DNA from: Sphaerimonospora thailandensis | GTDB taxonomy: Bacteria > Actinomycetota > Actinomycetes > Streptosporangiales > Streptosporangiaceae | Direction: 5' to 3' | Length of the DNA stretch: 64,000 bases | Assembly (NCBI RefSeq): GCF_016863115.1 | Contig: NZ_BOOG01000021.1 | Location: 60,815-124,814 of the forward strand | Shown: one piece after another, positions 7,742 through 15,085 of the stretch | How the letters are laid out: each line of letters starts with the position of its first letter | Position numbering within the stretch: the stretch's first letter is position 1 | Made by a program: the position numbers and the translations under genes | The notes under the pieces: generated by a model | Told to the model about the DNA's origin: nothing | The model's database searches: none | The model's input: only the letters and a program-made list of their open reading frames with translations

Positions 7742-8402
7742 GATCCCAGCGGAAGCCACACAAGCCGCAGCGAAGGCGCTGTGGCGGGACTTCGAGGACT
7801 ACGAGGAATGCTCGCACTCGTTCAGCGAAATGCCCCGCCTTGCCCGGCTCGCGGTCGAGGCCGCCGCCACGCACATCGCCGGGGACGGCCTGGTCATCGT
7901 CCGAGCCGAGGACATCAACGCCGTCCTGGGCCCCGCCCCCGGGGTGGACGCCTACGTGGCTGCCGGCCGCCGTCTCCTCGACGCCGCCGAGTCCGTAGCG
8001 GAGCAGCCGTGCGGGACCCGTGCTGAGGATCACTCCGACCTGAGCGCGTACGACAGCCCCACTGCCGTCCTCCGCCAGCGGGCGACCGACGCGGCGCTGA
8101 CCGTCTGGAACCGCGTGGCGATCATGTGCGAGCACACGCAGAGAATTCCGGTCGGCGACGTCGTGGATGTGGTGCTGGCCGTACGAGACGACGAACTGCG
8201 CAAGGCATGTCTTCACGCCGTCCTGGCCGAGGTCGCCCTGAAGGGCGCCCGCCAGAAGTTGGCCGACGCCAGCGCAGCGCTCGCCCGTGTCCGCTCTCTG
8301 GCCGACCGGTGGGGTGTCACCGATCCCGGGGGACGTGACGAGATCCTCGCCGCTGTGGACGGCCCGGCCGCAGGCGAGAACCCGGGAGGCGTCGATGGTT
8401 GA
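7734..8402 (+). CDS. Hypothetical protein, 222 aa
   Basis: GTG at 7734 overlapping the previous gene. Mostly helical. A central segment (VDVVLAVRDDELRKACLHAVL) precedes a C-terminal coiled-coil stretch (GARQKLADASAALARVRSLA). There are no clear catalytic or metal motifs. It overlaps the next ATG. Confidence 0.55.
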   Translation: MVEIPAEATQAAAKALWRDFEDYEECSHSFSEMPRLARLAVEAAATHIAGDGLVIVRAEDINAVLGPAPGVDAYVAAGRRLLDAAESVAEQPCGTRAEDHSDLSAYDSPTAVLRQRATDAALTVWNRVAIMCEHTQRIPVGDVVDVVLAVRDDELRKACLHAVLAEVALKGARQKLADASAALARVRSLADRWGVTDPGGRDEILAAVDGPAAGENPGGVDG

Positions 8403-8778
8403 CCCCCGCGATCAGTACGGGCAGCTCACCCGTGACGAGCTGCTCGCCGAACTCGCCCGCACCAGCGAGGAATGCGCGGCCGTGCGGCGGCAGCTCACCG
8501 CCACCCGAATGGAGCTCAACGGCGCCAGGCGAGAGGCCGAGGTGCTCGCCGGTTCGCGGGATGTCGCGTGGCGGATCCGCCGGCTGCAGCAGGACATCAG
8601 CACCTCACTGTCCAGGGAACTGTCCGAGGCCAGGGACGCCATCGCCCGCGTCCGGGAGCGCCTGGACGCGCTGATCGCCGATGGATTCGGGGCCACAACT
8701 CCAACCCTTCGTAACCTTTGCCACCTTCTGGACGGCCGGGCCGTCTCCGAGCAGACCCGAGGCGGGGCCGATGAGTAG
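8395..8778 (+). CDS. Coiled-coil protein, 127 aa
   Basis: ATG inside the preceding gene. Heptad-rich from LTRDELLAELARTSEECAAV through RRQLTATRMELNGARREAEV to LSRELSEARDAIARVRERLD, consistent with one long coiled coil. It ends overlapping the next start. Function unknown. Confidence 0.55.
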   Translation: MVDPRDQYGQLTRDELLAELARTSEECAAVRRQLTATRMELNGARREAEVLAGSRDVAWRIRRLQQDISTSLSRELSEARDAIARVRERLDALIADGFGATTPTLRNLCHLLDGRAVSEQTRGGADE

Positions 8779-8962
8779 CCACTGCTGGGACGGCGGCTGC
8801 TGGGTCGTCCTCGATCACGACTGTGAGCCGGTCAGCGGCTACCACCACGCCAGCGAGGCCAACGCGCACGCTGCAGCGCTTCCCGTCGGCTTCTACGTCC
8901 GGCGCGTGGTCTGCATGTGCAACCAGCCCTTTCCCGCTTCTACCGCAGAGGGGACCCCGTGA
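8771..8962 (+). CDS. Small cysteine/histidine-containing protein, 63 aa
   Basis: ATG overlaps the previous stop region. The N-terminus reads SSHCWDGGCWVVLDHDCEP and the C-terminal part contains VVCMCNQPF, giving five cysteines and several histidines in a very small protein, probably a metal knuckle. No family recognised. Confidence 0.5.
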   Translation: MSSHCWDGGCWVVLDHDCEPVSGYHHASEANAHAAALPVGFYVRRVVCMCNQPFPASTAEGTP

Positions 8963-9225
8963 CTTCATTCGTCGGCCTTCCGACGCCGCCCGGCGCGGCC
9001 GGTTGCGCCTTCGCGCCGGACATCGACCGGGAGGGCTGCGTCGAGCCCGCCACCGTCCACGTCATCGGTCGCGCCGAAGGCTGGGGCTGGGTCGCCCTGC
9101 ATACATGCGGCGCCCATCTCAGCATCGCGAAGGCCGGATGTGTCGAGATCGCTGACGAGCACCCGGCGGAGGGCTGCTCCGGCGAGCACTACGCCCCGAC
9201 CACCACCGAGGAGCCCAACCGATGA
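8959..9225 (+). CDS. Hypothetical protein, 88 aa
   Basis: GTG overlaps the previous stop. Four cysteines (GCAFAPD, GCVEPA, LHTCGAHL, AGCVEI) spaced through a small beta-rich domain, with an acidic C-terminus. The repeated GC pairs suggest a metal-binding or cystine-stabilised fold. Role unknown. Confidence 0.55.
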   Translation: MTSFVGLPTPPGAAGCAFAPDIDREGCVEPATVHVIGRAEGWGWVALHTCGAHLSIAKAGCVEIADEHPAEGCSGEHYAPTTTEEPNR

Positions 9226-9635
9226 CCGAGACCCGCGACTTCCACTTGGGGGACATCCTCACCATCACCACGGAGTTCATGGTCACTCCGAACGGTGTTG
9301 ACGGCATCTACCAGATCCTCAACTGGATGACCGGCGACAACCTGTTCACTCACCAGTTGCCTCGGGCTACCCGCGAGTGCGCGCCCGACCTCCTACGGCA
9401 GCATCCCGACCTTGCCGCCGTGACGGTCCCCGCGTTCGGCGACGACGAGCGGGAGGTGTGGGCGTGGCTGGATGAGCAGGTCCGCCGCTACGGCGAAACC
9501 CGCCCGGTCGCACCGTTACACCCGGACGGCCACACGCGGATCGACCCGCTGACCGAGCTACGAATGATCGCCCCGCACGTTCCCGTGATCGGGGTCGAGA
9601 TCCCGCCCACCACCGAGGAGACCAACCATGCCTGA
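9222..9635 (+). CDS. Conserved actinophage protein, 137 aa (DUF7736-like)
   Basis: ATG overlaps the previous stop (ATGA). It begins DFHLGDILTITTEFMVTPNG and continues LNWMTGDNLFTHQLPRATRE. These blocks recur in many Streptomyces phage and genome proteins that I associate, from memory, with DUF7736. The biochemical role is unknown. Confidence 0.65.
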   Translation: MTETRDFHLGDILTITTEFMVTPNGVDGIYQILNWMTGDNLFTHQLPRATRECAPDLLRQHPDLAAVTVPAFGDDEREVWAWLDEQVRRYGETRPVAPLHPDGHTRIDPLTELRMIAPHVPVIGVEIPPTTEETNHA

Positions 9636-9885
9636 CCATGCCACGTGGCGGTACTACGCCAAGCCCCACCTGCCGAGCTTCTACCGCTATCGGATCGCCG
9701 CCGACGATGCCGGGGCACGGCTGGTCCGCAACATCTGCCCCCACATGCCCAACCCGGCAACGCGCGGCCGAGCGTGGATCGGCCTCGCCGTACGGATCGG
9801 CCGTCACGCCTACTGCGTCAAGTGGGCCGATGCCCGCCTGCGTGCAATCGACACGATCAAAGAGACCGGAGGCCGCAATGGCTAA
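9628..9885 (+). CDS. Hypothetical protein, 85 aa
   Basis: ATG inside the previous gene's end. A small basic protein with an aromatic N-terminus (TWRYYAKPHLPSFYRYR) and cysteines at ICPHMP and AYCVKW. Coupled to both neighbours. Not recognised. Confidence 0.5.
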   Translation: MPDHATWRYYAKPHLPSFYRYRIAADDAGARLVRNICPHMPNPATRGRAWIGLAVRIGRHAYCVKWADARLRAIDTIKETGGRNG

Positions 9886-10072
9886 CTATCAGCGGTGGGA
9901 GATGGTCGACTACGAGCTCCCTCTGCCGTCCGACTGGCACGCCGTGTCCGAGGTGCTCGACAAGCTCCACCAGGAGCTGGGCGACCGCACGATATTCCGC
10001 GACGCCGTGAAGGTGCTCGTCGATGACGACACGCTCGTGTTCCGCTACCGGAAGGCACGCGGCGATGGCTGA
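9878..10072 (+). CDS. Hypothetical protein, 64 aa
   Basis: ATG 9878 overlaps the previous gene by 8 nt. Sequence MANYQRWEMVDYELPLPSDW then a short helical/beta domain (VLVDDDTLVFRYRK) resembles small phage proteins of unknown role. The next gene starts inside it. Confidence 0.5.
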   Translation: MANYQRWEMVDYELPLPSDWHAVSEVLDKLHQELGDRTIFRDAVKVLVDDDTLVFRYRKARGDG

Positions 10073-10274
10073 CCACGACATCGCCGAGACCCGCCGGCTC
10101 GTCCGCGAGTTCCTGGCCGGTCAGCGCATCCTCGCCGAGCAAGGCCGGATCCGCTGGCCATTCGAGCTGCTCAAGCCTCACAAGAGGCACCTGGGCAGCT
10201 ACTTCGCCCGCGTCCACCTCCTGCTGATCCCGGGCGAGCAGACCGGAGACGTCACACGCCGGAGCCGCTCATGA
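10065..10274 (+). CDS. Hypothetical basic protein, 69 aa
   Basis: ATG overlaps the previous gene. Basic helical protein (ETRRLVREFLAGQRILAEQG) ending in an arginine-rich tail. No cysteines. Supported by tight coupling and codon usage only. Confidence 0.5.
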   Translation: MADHDIAETRRLVREFLAGQRILAEQGRIRWPFELLKPHKRHLGSYFARVHLLLIPGEQTGDVTRRSRS

Positions 10275-10441
10275 CCTTCCAAGGCATCGTCATCGCCTGT
10301 GACGCCCCCGGCTGTGGGGCCCGCGTCCAGGCCCCCACCAACGAACTCGCTCTCGGCCGCGAGATCGTCGCCGAACGGTTCGGCTGGACCAGCGACGGCC
10401 ACCTCGACCACTGCGGCCCCTGCACCGAAAGGCGCCCATGA
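10271..10441 (+). CDS. Small zinc-ribbon-like protein, 56 aa
   Basis: ATG overlaps the previous stop. ACDAPGCGARVQAPT in the first half and HCGPC in the second give a C-x4-C ... C-x2-C zinc-ribbon arrangement, a pattern common among small actinophage proteins. A further 22-codon frame (10438-10506) overlaps its stop but is too short to support. Confidence 0.5.
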   Translation: MTFQGIVIACDAPGCGARVQAPTNELALGREIVAERFGWTSDGHLDHCGPCTERRP

Positions 10442-10507
10442 CCCCCGAAGAGGCCGCCCGTCGGCCGAGCATCCGTTGCGTACTGAGGCCGAGCGAGGAA
10501 ATCTGAC

Positions 10508-10966
10508 GTGTTGCCTCAACTCCCCGAGGATTTCCCGCACCGGATGCCGGCGGCAGTGCAGCACCTGCATTGCCGCCGGTGCGGTCACAACATCGTGCTT
10601 CACGATCGGGCTCGGAAGCCGTGGGAATGCCAGTTCCGCTTGTGCCGATGCGAGGGATACGAGCATGTCCTTCTCGACCAGTTCCTGGAGCAATGGCTGG
10701 CCACGAGATCTGCGAGTGCGCGTCCCGCGATTCCTAAGGAGATGTTGGACGCTGTCCTGGCCCGCGACGGCATGAACTGCCGCTACTGCGGGCGGCGTGT
10801 ACACACCAGGCGCAAGGGCCCAGGGAAGCTCCATTTCGATCATGTAATTCCGTGGTCGAAGGGTGGCCGTCACGCAGTCGAGAACCTGGTCGTGAGCTGT
10901 CAGCGGTGCAACCTCCGCAAGAGCAACGACGACAGCATTCGTCCATATGACTGGTCAGAGCAGTGA
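10508..10966 (+). CDS. HNH endonuclease, 152 aa
   Basis: The C-terminal half is a canonical HNH domain: LARDGMNCRYCGRRV, HFDHVIPWSKGGRHAVENLV, VSCQRCNLRKSN. It has both CxxC zinc pairs, the catalytic DH and the central asparagine. The N-terminal 50 residues carry another C-x2-C/C-x-C cluster (HCRRCG, CRCEGY). GTG start after GAGGAAA. It could be a free-standing homing-type nuclease or act in phage DNA metabolism. Confidence 0.8.
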   Translation: MLPQLPEDFPHRMPAAVQHLHCRRCGHNIVLHDRARKPWECQFRLCRCEGYEHVLLDQFLEQWLATRSASARPAIPKEMLDAVLARDGMNCRYCGRRVHTRRKGPGKLHFDHVIPWSKGGRHAVENLVVSCQRCNLRKSNDDSIRPYDWSEQ

Positions 10967-11009
10967 CCTGCGTAGAGCACATAGATTGATCATCGAACGA
11001 GGGGGATCG

Positions 11010-11864
11010 GTGGCGTACGACGACAGCAGCAGGTGGTGCCAGGGATCCTGCATGGGCTGGGCACGGCGCAGGATGGCCGGCTACCGGGAAGACGTGGCAG
11101 CGTACGAGGCCGTGCTCGCCCGCTACCGCGAACGCCTGGCCGACCCGAGCACCAAGCCCAGCACGCTCCGGAAGCCGGCCGCTCCGGAGCCGCCCAGGAT
11201 CATCCCCGTCCTCGGCGACCCCATCTACTGCCAGGCGTGCACCCACGCGGTGAAGGCCAAGCTCGCCCGCCTCGACGTGGCCGCCGCGATCGCCGCCCGT
11301 GAGTCCGACGGCATGCGCGGCACCACCACCGAGGCGAAAGTCCGCTCCACCCCAGGCCCCGCCTCCCCCTCACCCACGATCGACGAGCTGGAAGACCTCG
11401 AGGGCTGGTTGCGCTCATGGAAGGCCGCCTACCTCGGCGCGGACGAAGTCGCGCGCCTCGGCAGCCTCATGGACGCCATCACGTACGGCACGGCCTGGCT
11501 CGTCCACCGGGCCGAGCGGATCCTCCGCCACCGGCAGATGGCCGTCCCCTTCGCCGAAGAGACCCTCGCCTGGTATGCCCGCCTCGACCGCTACGACCCG
11601 ACGGACGTCACCGTCCAGCGGATGCCCCTACGCTGCCCCGGCTGCAAACGCTTCTCCCTCGAACGCCGCGGCGGCGAAGACGTCGTCCGCTGCCGCACCA
11701 TCGGATGCGTCCGCGGGGAGTCCATCAGCATGGACCAGTACACCGCCATGGTCGAACAGCAGGCCATGGCCGCCAAGGCGGCCACGAAGACCCGGACCGT
11801 CGTACGGCCACCGCGACCGCGCACCCCGGCCGCCGAGACCGAACACCAGAAGGTAGAGCCATGA
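11010..11864 (+). CDS. Conserved actinophage zinc protein, 284 aa
   Basis: I prefer the GTG at 11010 (GAGGGGG upstream) over the ATG at 10947, which lies inside the HNH gene. N-terminal SRWCQGSCMGWARRR, a CxxC at YCQACTHAV, and a C-terminal MPLRCPGCKRFSL ... VVRCRTIGC give three potential metal sites around a helical centre. This arrangement is familiar from actinobacterial phage proteins that may bind nucleic acid. Role unknown. Confidence 0.6.
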   Translation: MAYDDSSRWCQGSCMGWARRRMAGYREDVAAYEAVLARYRERLADPSTKPSTLRKPAAPEPPRIIPVLGDPIYCQACTHAVKAKLARLDVAAAIAARESDGMRGTTTEAKVRSTPGPASPSPTIDELEDLEGWLRSWKAAYLGADEVARLGSLMDAITYGTAWLVHRAERILRHRQMAVPFAEETLAWYARLDRYDPTDVTVQRMPLRCPGCKRFSLERRGGEDVVRCRTIGCVRGESISMDQYTAMVEQQAMAAKAATKTRTVVRPPRPRTPAAETEHQKVEP

Positions 11865-12113
11865 ACGAACTGATCACGTGGCTCCGCGCCACGATCGAAG
11901 GCGCCAAGACCACCGCCGAGGCGCTCGGCGGCAAAGCCTGGCACGTGGAGAAGGATGTGGGTGACGGCGAATGGTTCTTCCTCCGCGCGGCCGGGGGCGG
12001 CGATGATGTGGCACGCGAACCGTCTGGCCGAGCGCGCCGCGCGGGCCCTCGCCTGGGGCTACCGCCACCGTGAGGGCTACCGGTCGGAATGGGCACCCGA
12101 TGGCACGGCATGA
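11861..12113 (+). pseudogene. Probable frameshifted DUF6221-like gene
   Basis: The frame from ATG 11861 begins NELITWLRATIEGAKTTAEA, like the N-terminus of DUF6221 proteins, then drifts into arginine/glycine-rich sequence and stops at 12073. In another frame (ATG 12003 to TGA 12113) the text ALAWGYRHREGYRSEWAP resembles the usual DUF6221 C-terminus. The two halves lie in different frames and the usual middle is missing. I infer a frameshift plus deletion; two tiny overlapping genes remain possible. Confidence 0.45.
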
Positions 12114-12141
12114 CCCTGGGATGTCGTGATCTCCTGGCAGG

Positions 12142-12351
12142 ATGGACGGCATTGTGATCGCCTCCCCTCCCCGGCTGACTGACATCGCTGCCGTCCGCGT
12201 GACCCCGGACGGCAGCGCCGTCGTCATCCCGCACATCCTGCCGCTCACCGTGCCAGCGGAGGTGATGGGCATGACAGTCGCCGAATGGCTCGGCCTCGAC
12301 ACGCCGGTGATCGACCGACTTGCCGAACCAGCCCACCACGTGCAACGCTGA
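12142..12351 (+). CDS. Hypothetical protein, 69 aa
   Basis: ATG preceded by GGCAGGA. Reads as a small beta-rich protein (VRVTPDGSAVVIPHILPLTV) ending in a helix, with protein-like composition but no recognised family. It is followed after about 20 nt by a terminator hairpin, which supports a transcription unit ending here. Confidence 0.45.
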   Translation: MDGIVIASPPRLTDIAAVRVTPDGSAVVIPHILPLTVPAEVMGMTVAEWLGLDTPVIDRLAEPAHHVQR

Positions 12352-12370
12352 GTGTCAGCAGGTCACGTAT

Positions 12371-12398
12371 GCCCTCGAACGGGTCGTTCGGGGGCTTT
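12371..12398 (+). terminator. Intrinsic terminator
   Basis: Ten-base-pair stem GCCCTCGAAC / GTTCGGGGGC (one G-T wobble) with a 5-nt loop, followed by TTT. It closes the long early operon. Confidence 0.6.
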
Positions 12399-12418
12399 CG
12401 CGTTTCCAGGGGGTGATC

Positions 12419-12598
12419 ATGCAGCCCCACGACGTCGTCACCCCGAGCAAGGCCGCCGCCATCTTCGGCATCCCGGCCGGCACTCTCCGCTCCTGGATCC
12501 ACCGCAAGGGCATCCAACCACTCGGGAAGATCGGCCCGTACAACGCGTACAACTACCAGGAACTCGCCGACCTCGAACGTGAGATGCGAGCCGCCTGA
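12419..12598 (+). CDS. MerR/excisionase-type HTH protein, 59 aa
   Basis: VTPSKAAAIFGIPAGTLRSW then IHRKGIQPLGKIGPYNAYNY is a winged-helix MerR/Xis-like DNA-binding domain, with little else in the protein. ATG after CAGGGGG. It could be a recombination directionality factor for the serine integrase or a regulator of the late operon. It lies just downstream of a terminator and is coupled to the HNH gene by TGATG overlap. Confidence 0.6.
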   Translation: MQPHDVVTPSKAAAIFGIPAGTLRSWIHRKGIQPLGKIGPYNAYNYQELADLEREMRAA

Positions 12599-12960
12599 TG
12601 GCCCGAGCCCAGACGGTCTGCACAACCCCCGGATGCCCCAACCTGTGCGCTGGCGGCCGCTGCGACGGCTGCAAAGCCGAGGCGGAGAAACGACGCGGCA
12701 CGGCATCCCAACGCGGATACGGCTCCCGCCACCGAGACCGCTTCCGCCGGGCGGTGCTCCGCAGAGACCCGGCGTGCACGCTGTGCGGCGCGGCTCGCAG
12801 CGTGCACGCCGACCATCACCCGATCGACCGGCGCGAGCTCGTACGGCGCGGCCTCGACCCCGACGACCCGCAGTACGGCCGCGGCCTGTGCGACCCCTGC
12901 CACCGCAAGGAAACCGCACGCCTCCAGCCGGGAGGCTGGGCAGCCGAGCAGATGAGGTGA
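12598..12960 (+). CDS. HNH endonuclease (terminase-linked type), 120 aa
   Basis: CTTPGCPNLC and CDGCKAE precede YGSRHRDRFRRAVLRRDPAC, TLCGAARSVHADHHPIDRRE and GRGLCDPCHRKETARLQPGG. This is the HNH type found next to terminase genes in many tailed phages. HNH proteins at this position in HK97-like phages assist terminase cleavage of DNA, and the gene lies 2 kb upstream of terS here, so the same role is plausible. Confidence 0.8.
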   Translation: MARAQTVCTTPGCPNLCAGGRCDGCKAEAEKRRGTASQRGYGSRHRDRFRRAVLRRDPACTLCGAARSVHADHHPIDRRELVRRGLDPDDPQYGRGLCDPCHRKETARLQPGGWAAEQMR

Positions 12961-12964
12961 CCAC

Positions 12965-13276
12965 ATGACCCAGGAGGCATCCGCGGTGAGTAGCGGCAGC
13001 GCGCCGATCCCGGACGGCTTCACATGCACCGACCCTCAGCGGCGGCTCATCCTGCACCAGGGCGACGCCGACCAGGCCCCCCGGCAGAACCTCTCCGATT
13101 GGATCGAGCCCCTGCCCCGCCTCCAGGTCCTGCCCCTGCCCGGCGACCAGTTCGCCCTCGTCCTGTCCGGCTACCGCGACCAGGACGGCCTCGACCTCGA
13201 GACACTGACCCGAGCCGGACGGGAGTGCGGCGCCAAGACCTTCATGGTCTTCGACCAGCACATCGAGGTCGGCTGA
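12965..13276 (+). CDS. Hypothetical protein, 103 aa
   Basis: ATG with GAGGTG five nt upstream. It has an unstructured serine-rich N-terminus, then a small alpha/beta domain (LPRLQVLPLPGDQFALVLSG, ECGAKTFMVFDQHIEVG). One cysteine near the N-terminus. Not recognised. Confidence 0.55.
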   Translation: MTQEASAVSSGSAPIPDGFTCTDPQRRLILHQGDADQAPRQNLSDWIEPLPRLQVLPLPGDQFALVLSGYRDQDGLDLETLTRAGRECGAKTFMVFDQHIEVG

Positions 13277-13336
13277 GCACCTCACCGCACGCGACCAGCC
13301 CGGCGGCTGGAACGCCCGATAACCCTGGAGGCACCC

Positions 13337-13675
13337 ATGAGCCAGAAGCCGACCCTCGGTCGCATCGTCCACTACACGCTGAACGAGGGCGACGCCAAGG
13401 CGATCAACAAGCGCCGCATCGACTTCCAGGCGTTCCTGAGCTGCTTCTCCGGCAAGTCCGCCCCTGGCCAGGCAGGAGCCGATGGCCACCAGGCCCACAT
13501 CGGCAACCTCGTTGAGGCTGGCCAGGTGTACCCGGCCGTGGTGGTCCGCGTCTGGGAGTCCTCGTTCAACAGCGCGAACCTGCAGGTGCTGCTCGACGGG
13601 AACGACACCTACTGGGCGACCTCGCGGGCCGAGGGTGACCAGCCGGGTACGTGGGCTTGGCCGGCGCGCGTCTGA
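13337..13675 (+). CDS. Conserved actinophage protein, 112 aa
   Basis: GGAGGCACCC precedes the ATG. The blocks GRIVHYTLNEGDAKAINKRR and VYPAVVVRVWESSFNSANLQ followed by VLLDGNDTYWATSRAEGDQP recur widely in actinobacterial phages. The fold is probably a small beta barrel. The role is unknown. The stop overlaps the next ATG. Confidence 0.7.
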   Translation: MSQKPTLGRIVHYTLNEGDAKAINKRRIDFQAFLSCFSGKSAPGQAGADGHQAHIGNLVEAGQVYPAVVVRVWESSFNSANLQVLLDGNDTYWATSRAEGDQPGTWAWPARV

Positions 13676-13920
13676 TGCCGTACACCAGTCACGGCCACCC
13701 GTACGGCGTGGTCGACACCAGTCAGCCGAAGCCCACTGCGATCGCTCGATGCGGCGGCCCCGGCCTATGCAAGACCTGCCGAGCAGAGGCCGGGCTGGAC
13801 ACGCCCACCGACGTCGAGGTCTGGCATTGCCAGGGCCCTCATTGCACGGCTACCGCCCCGGCCGAGGCCGATTGCTGGGTCGACGACCTCGGCGGCCCGT
13901 TCTGCGGGGTGCACGGCTGA
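13675..13920 (+). CDS. Zinc-ribbon protein, 81 aa
   Basis: ATG overlaps the preceding TGA. Cysteines at IARCGGPGLCKTC and then HCQGPHCTA, DCWVDD, PFCGVHG form two likely metal knuckles. It is part of a four-gene coupled string before the late operon. Role unknown. Confidence 0.55.
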   Translation: MPYTSHGHPYGVVDTSQPKPTAIARCGGPGLCKTCRAEAGLDTPTDVEVWHCQGPHCTATAPAEADCWVDDLGGPFCGVHG

Positions 13921-14192
13921 TGGCCCGCTTCCGAAAGCGTCCCGTCGAGATCGACGCCGTGCGCGTCGCCGACGCCCTCAAGGCCGCCTCGTCCGCCTGG
14001 TCCGAGCTTCCTCCATGGCTGGCCGAGGCGTACGAGAACTGCACGGTGATCTTCCTCAACGATGCCGTGCTGATCAAGACCCTTGAGGGCGAGATGCGCG
14101 CAGAGAAGGGCGACTGGATCATCCGGGGCGTGCAGGGCGAGCTGTACCCGATCAAGCCCGAGATCTTCGCCGAGACGTACGAAGCGGTCTGA
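13920..14192 (+). CDS. Conserved phage protein, 90 aa
   Basis: Begins ARFRKRPVEIDAVRVADALK and ends EGEMRAEKGDWIIRGVQGEL, YPIKPEIFAETYEAV. The GDWIIRGVxGExYPxKPxIFxxTYE block is widely conserved in phages of both Gram types. No function is established. ATG overlaps the previous stop. Confidence 0.75.
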   Translation: MARFRKRPVEIDAVRVADALKAASSAWSELPPWLAEAYENCTVIFLNDAVLIKTLEGEMRAEKGDWIIRGVQGELYPIKPEIFAETYEAV

Positions 14193-14211
14193 TTCCGAGA
14201 GGACCCGCGTG

Positions 14212-14382
14212 ATGGCCACGCTTCACGTCCATCCGGAAGGCGACCAGGTCGAGCACGACACCAGCACCGACGGGCCCGACTGCATCTGCGGGCCGGAGGT
14301 ACGGCCGGCGGAGCACGGCGACGGGCGGATCGGCTGGCTGATCGTGCATCACTCGCTCGACGGACGCGAGCTGGCCGAGTGA
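14212..14382 (+). CDS. Hypothetical protein, 56 aa
   Basis: The ATG of a GTGATG pair, with GAGAGGA upstream. HVHPEGDQVEHD, DCICGPEVRP and GWLIVHHSLDGRE contain several histidines and a CxC, and this compact domain is seen in other actinophage genes. It is the last gene before the terminase intergenic region. Confidence 0.55.
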   Translation: MATLHVHPEGDQVEHDTSTDGPDCICGPEVRPAEHGDGRIGWLIVHHSLDGRELAE

Positions 14383-14432
14383 GCGGCCGGTGTCGGCGGC
14401 TGGCGCGCGGAACCAGGCACCTCGGTTACGGA

Positions 14433-14475
14433 GCGTTTCCGCAGGTCAGAGGCCTATCGCGTTTCCGCAGGTCAG
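14433..14475 (+). repeat. 17-bp direct repeats upstream of terminase (candidate cos/pac)
   Basis: GCGTTTCCGCAGGTCAG occurs perfectly at 14433-14449 and 14459-14475, start-to-start 26 bp, in the 247-bp gap directly before the small terminase gene. Small terminase proteins bind repeated sites next to their own gene in many phages, so this is a candidate packaging site. Confidence 0.5.
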
Positions 14476-14629
14476 GGAGGGGAGGGCAGGGGTCGCCCGG
14501 TCAGATAGTGGACCGCGGGGGAGGGCGATTTTCCTGTGTACGCATCCCCAGAGTTTTTGATCTCCGCAACATCACCCTCCGTGACTACGCGCAAGGCGAG
14601 TCACCCCGCAACGGGACGAGGTGCACCTC

Positions 14630-15082
14630 ATGGCTCCAATCCCCAAGCCCGCAGGCATGCGGCAGCGCCGGAACCGGGCGGCCACCAGCGCAAAGCTGCA
14701 GGCGGACCCGAAGCTGAAGGCGCCCAACTTGCCCGAGCTTCCCGACCGGCTGTGGCATCCGATGACCCTCGCGTGGTGGGCCGACGTGTGGCGGTCGCCG
14801 ATGGCTCCGGAGTATGACGAGTCCGACCGGCATGGCCTGTTCCTGCTGGCGGTCCTCGTTGACGACTTCTGGGTCAAGCCGTCGAAGGATCTCGCTGCGG
14901 AGATCCGGCTTCAGCGGCAGTCGTTCGGCCTGTCCCCGATCGACCGGCGGCGGCTCCAGTGGGAGATCGACCGCGGCGACGAGGCGACCGAGCGGACCCG
15001 GAAGCGGCGGGCCGCGCCGGCGGCGCGGAAGGGGTCGGACGGAAAGCCGGTAGACCCGAGGTCAGTCCTGCACGCGGTGTAG
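14630..15082 (+). CDS. Terminase small subunit
   Basis: 150 aa, starting at ATG 14630 (GAGGTG upstream; a GTG at 14621 is the alternative). The basic N-terminus MAPIPKPAGMRQRRNRAATS and the helical core (LWHPMTLAWWADVWRS, IRLQRQSFGLSPIDRRRLQW) with a basic tail match actinophage small terminases. It binds the packaging site and recruits the large subunit. It is immediately upstream of terL. Confidence 0.8.
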   Translation: MAPIPKPAGMRQRRNRAATSAKLQADPKLKAPNLPELPDRLWHPMTLAWWADVWRSPMAPEYDESDRHGLFLLAVLVDDFWVKPSKDLAAEIRLQRQSFGLSPIDRRRLQWEIDRGDEATERTRKRRAAPAARKGSDGKPVDPRSVLHAV

Positions 15083-15085
15083 GCC

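Noticed and set aside
10438..10506. 22-codon ORF between zinc-ribbon and HNH genes
   Set aside because: Too short to support despite an overlapping start.
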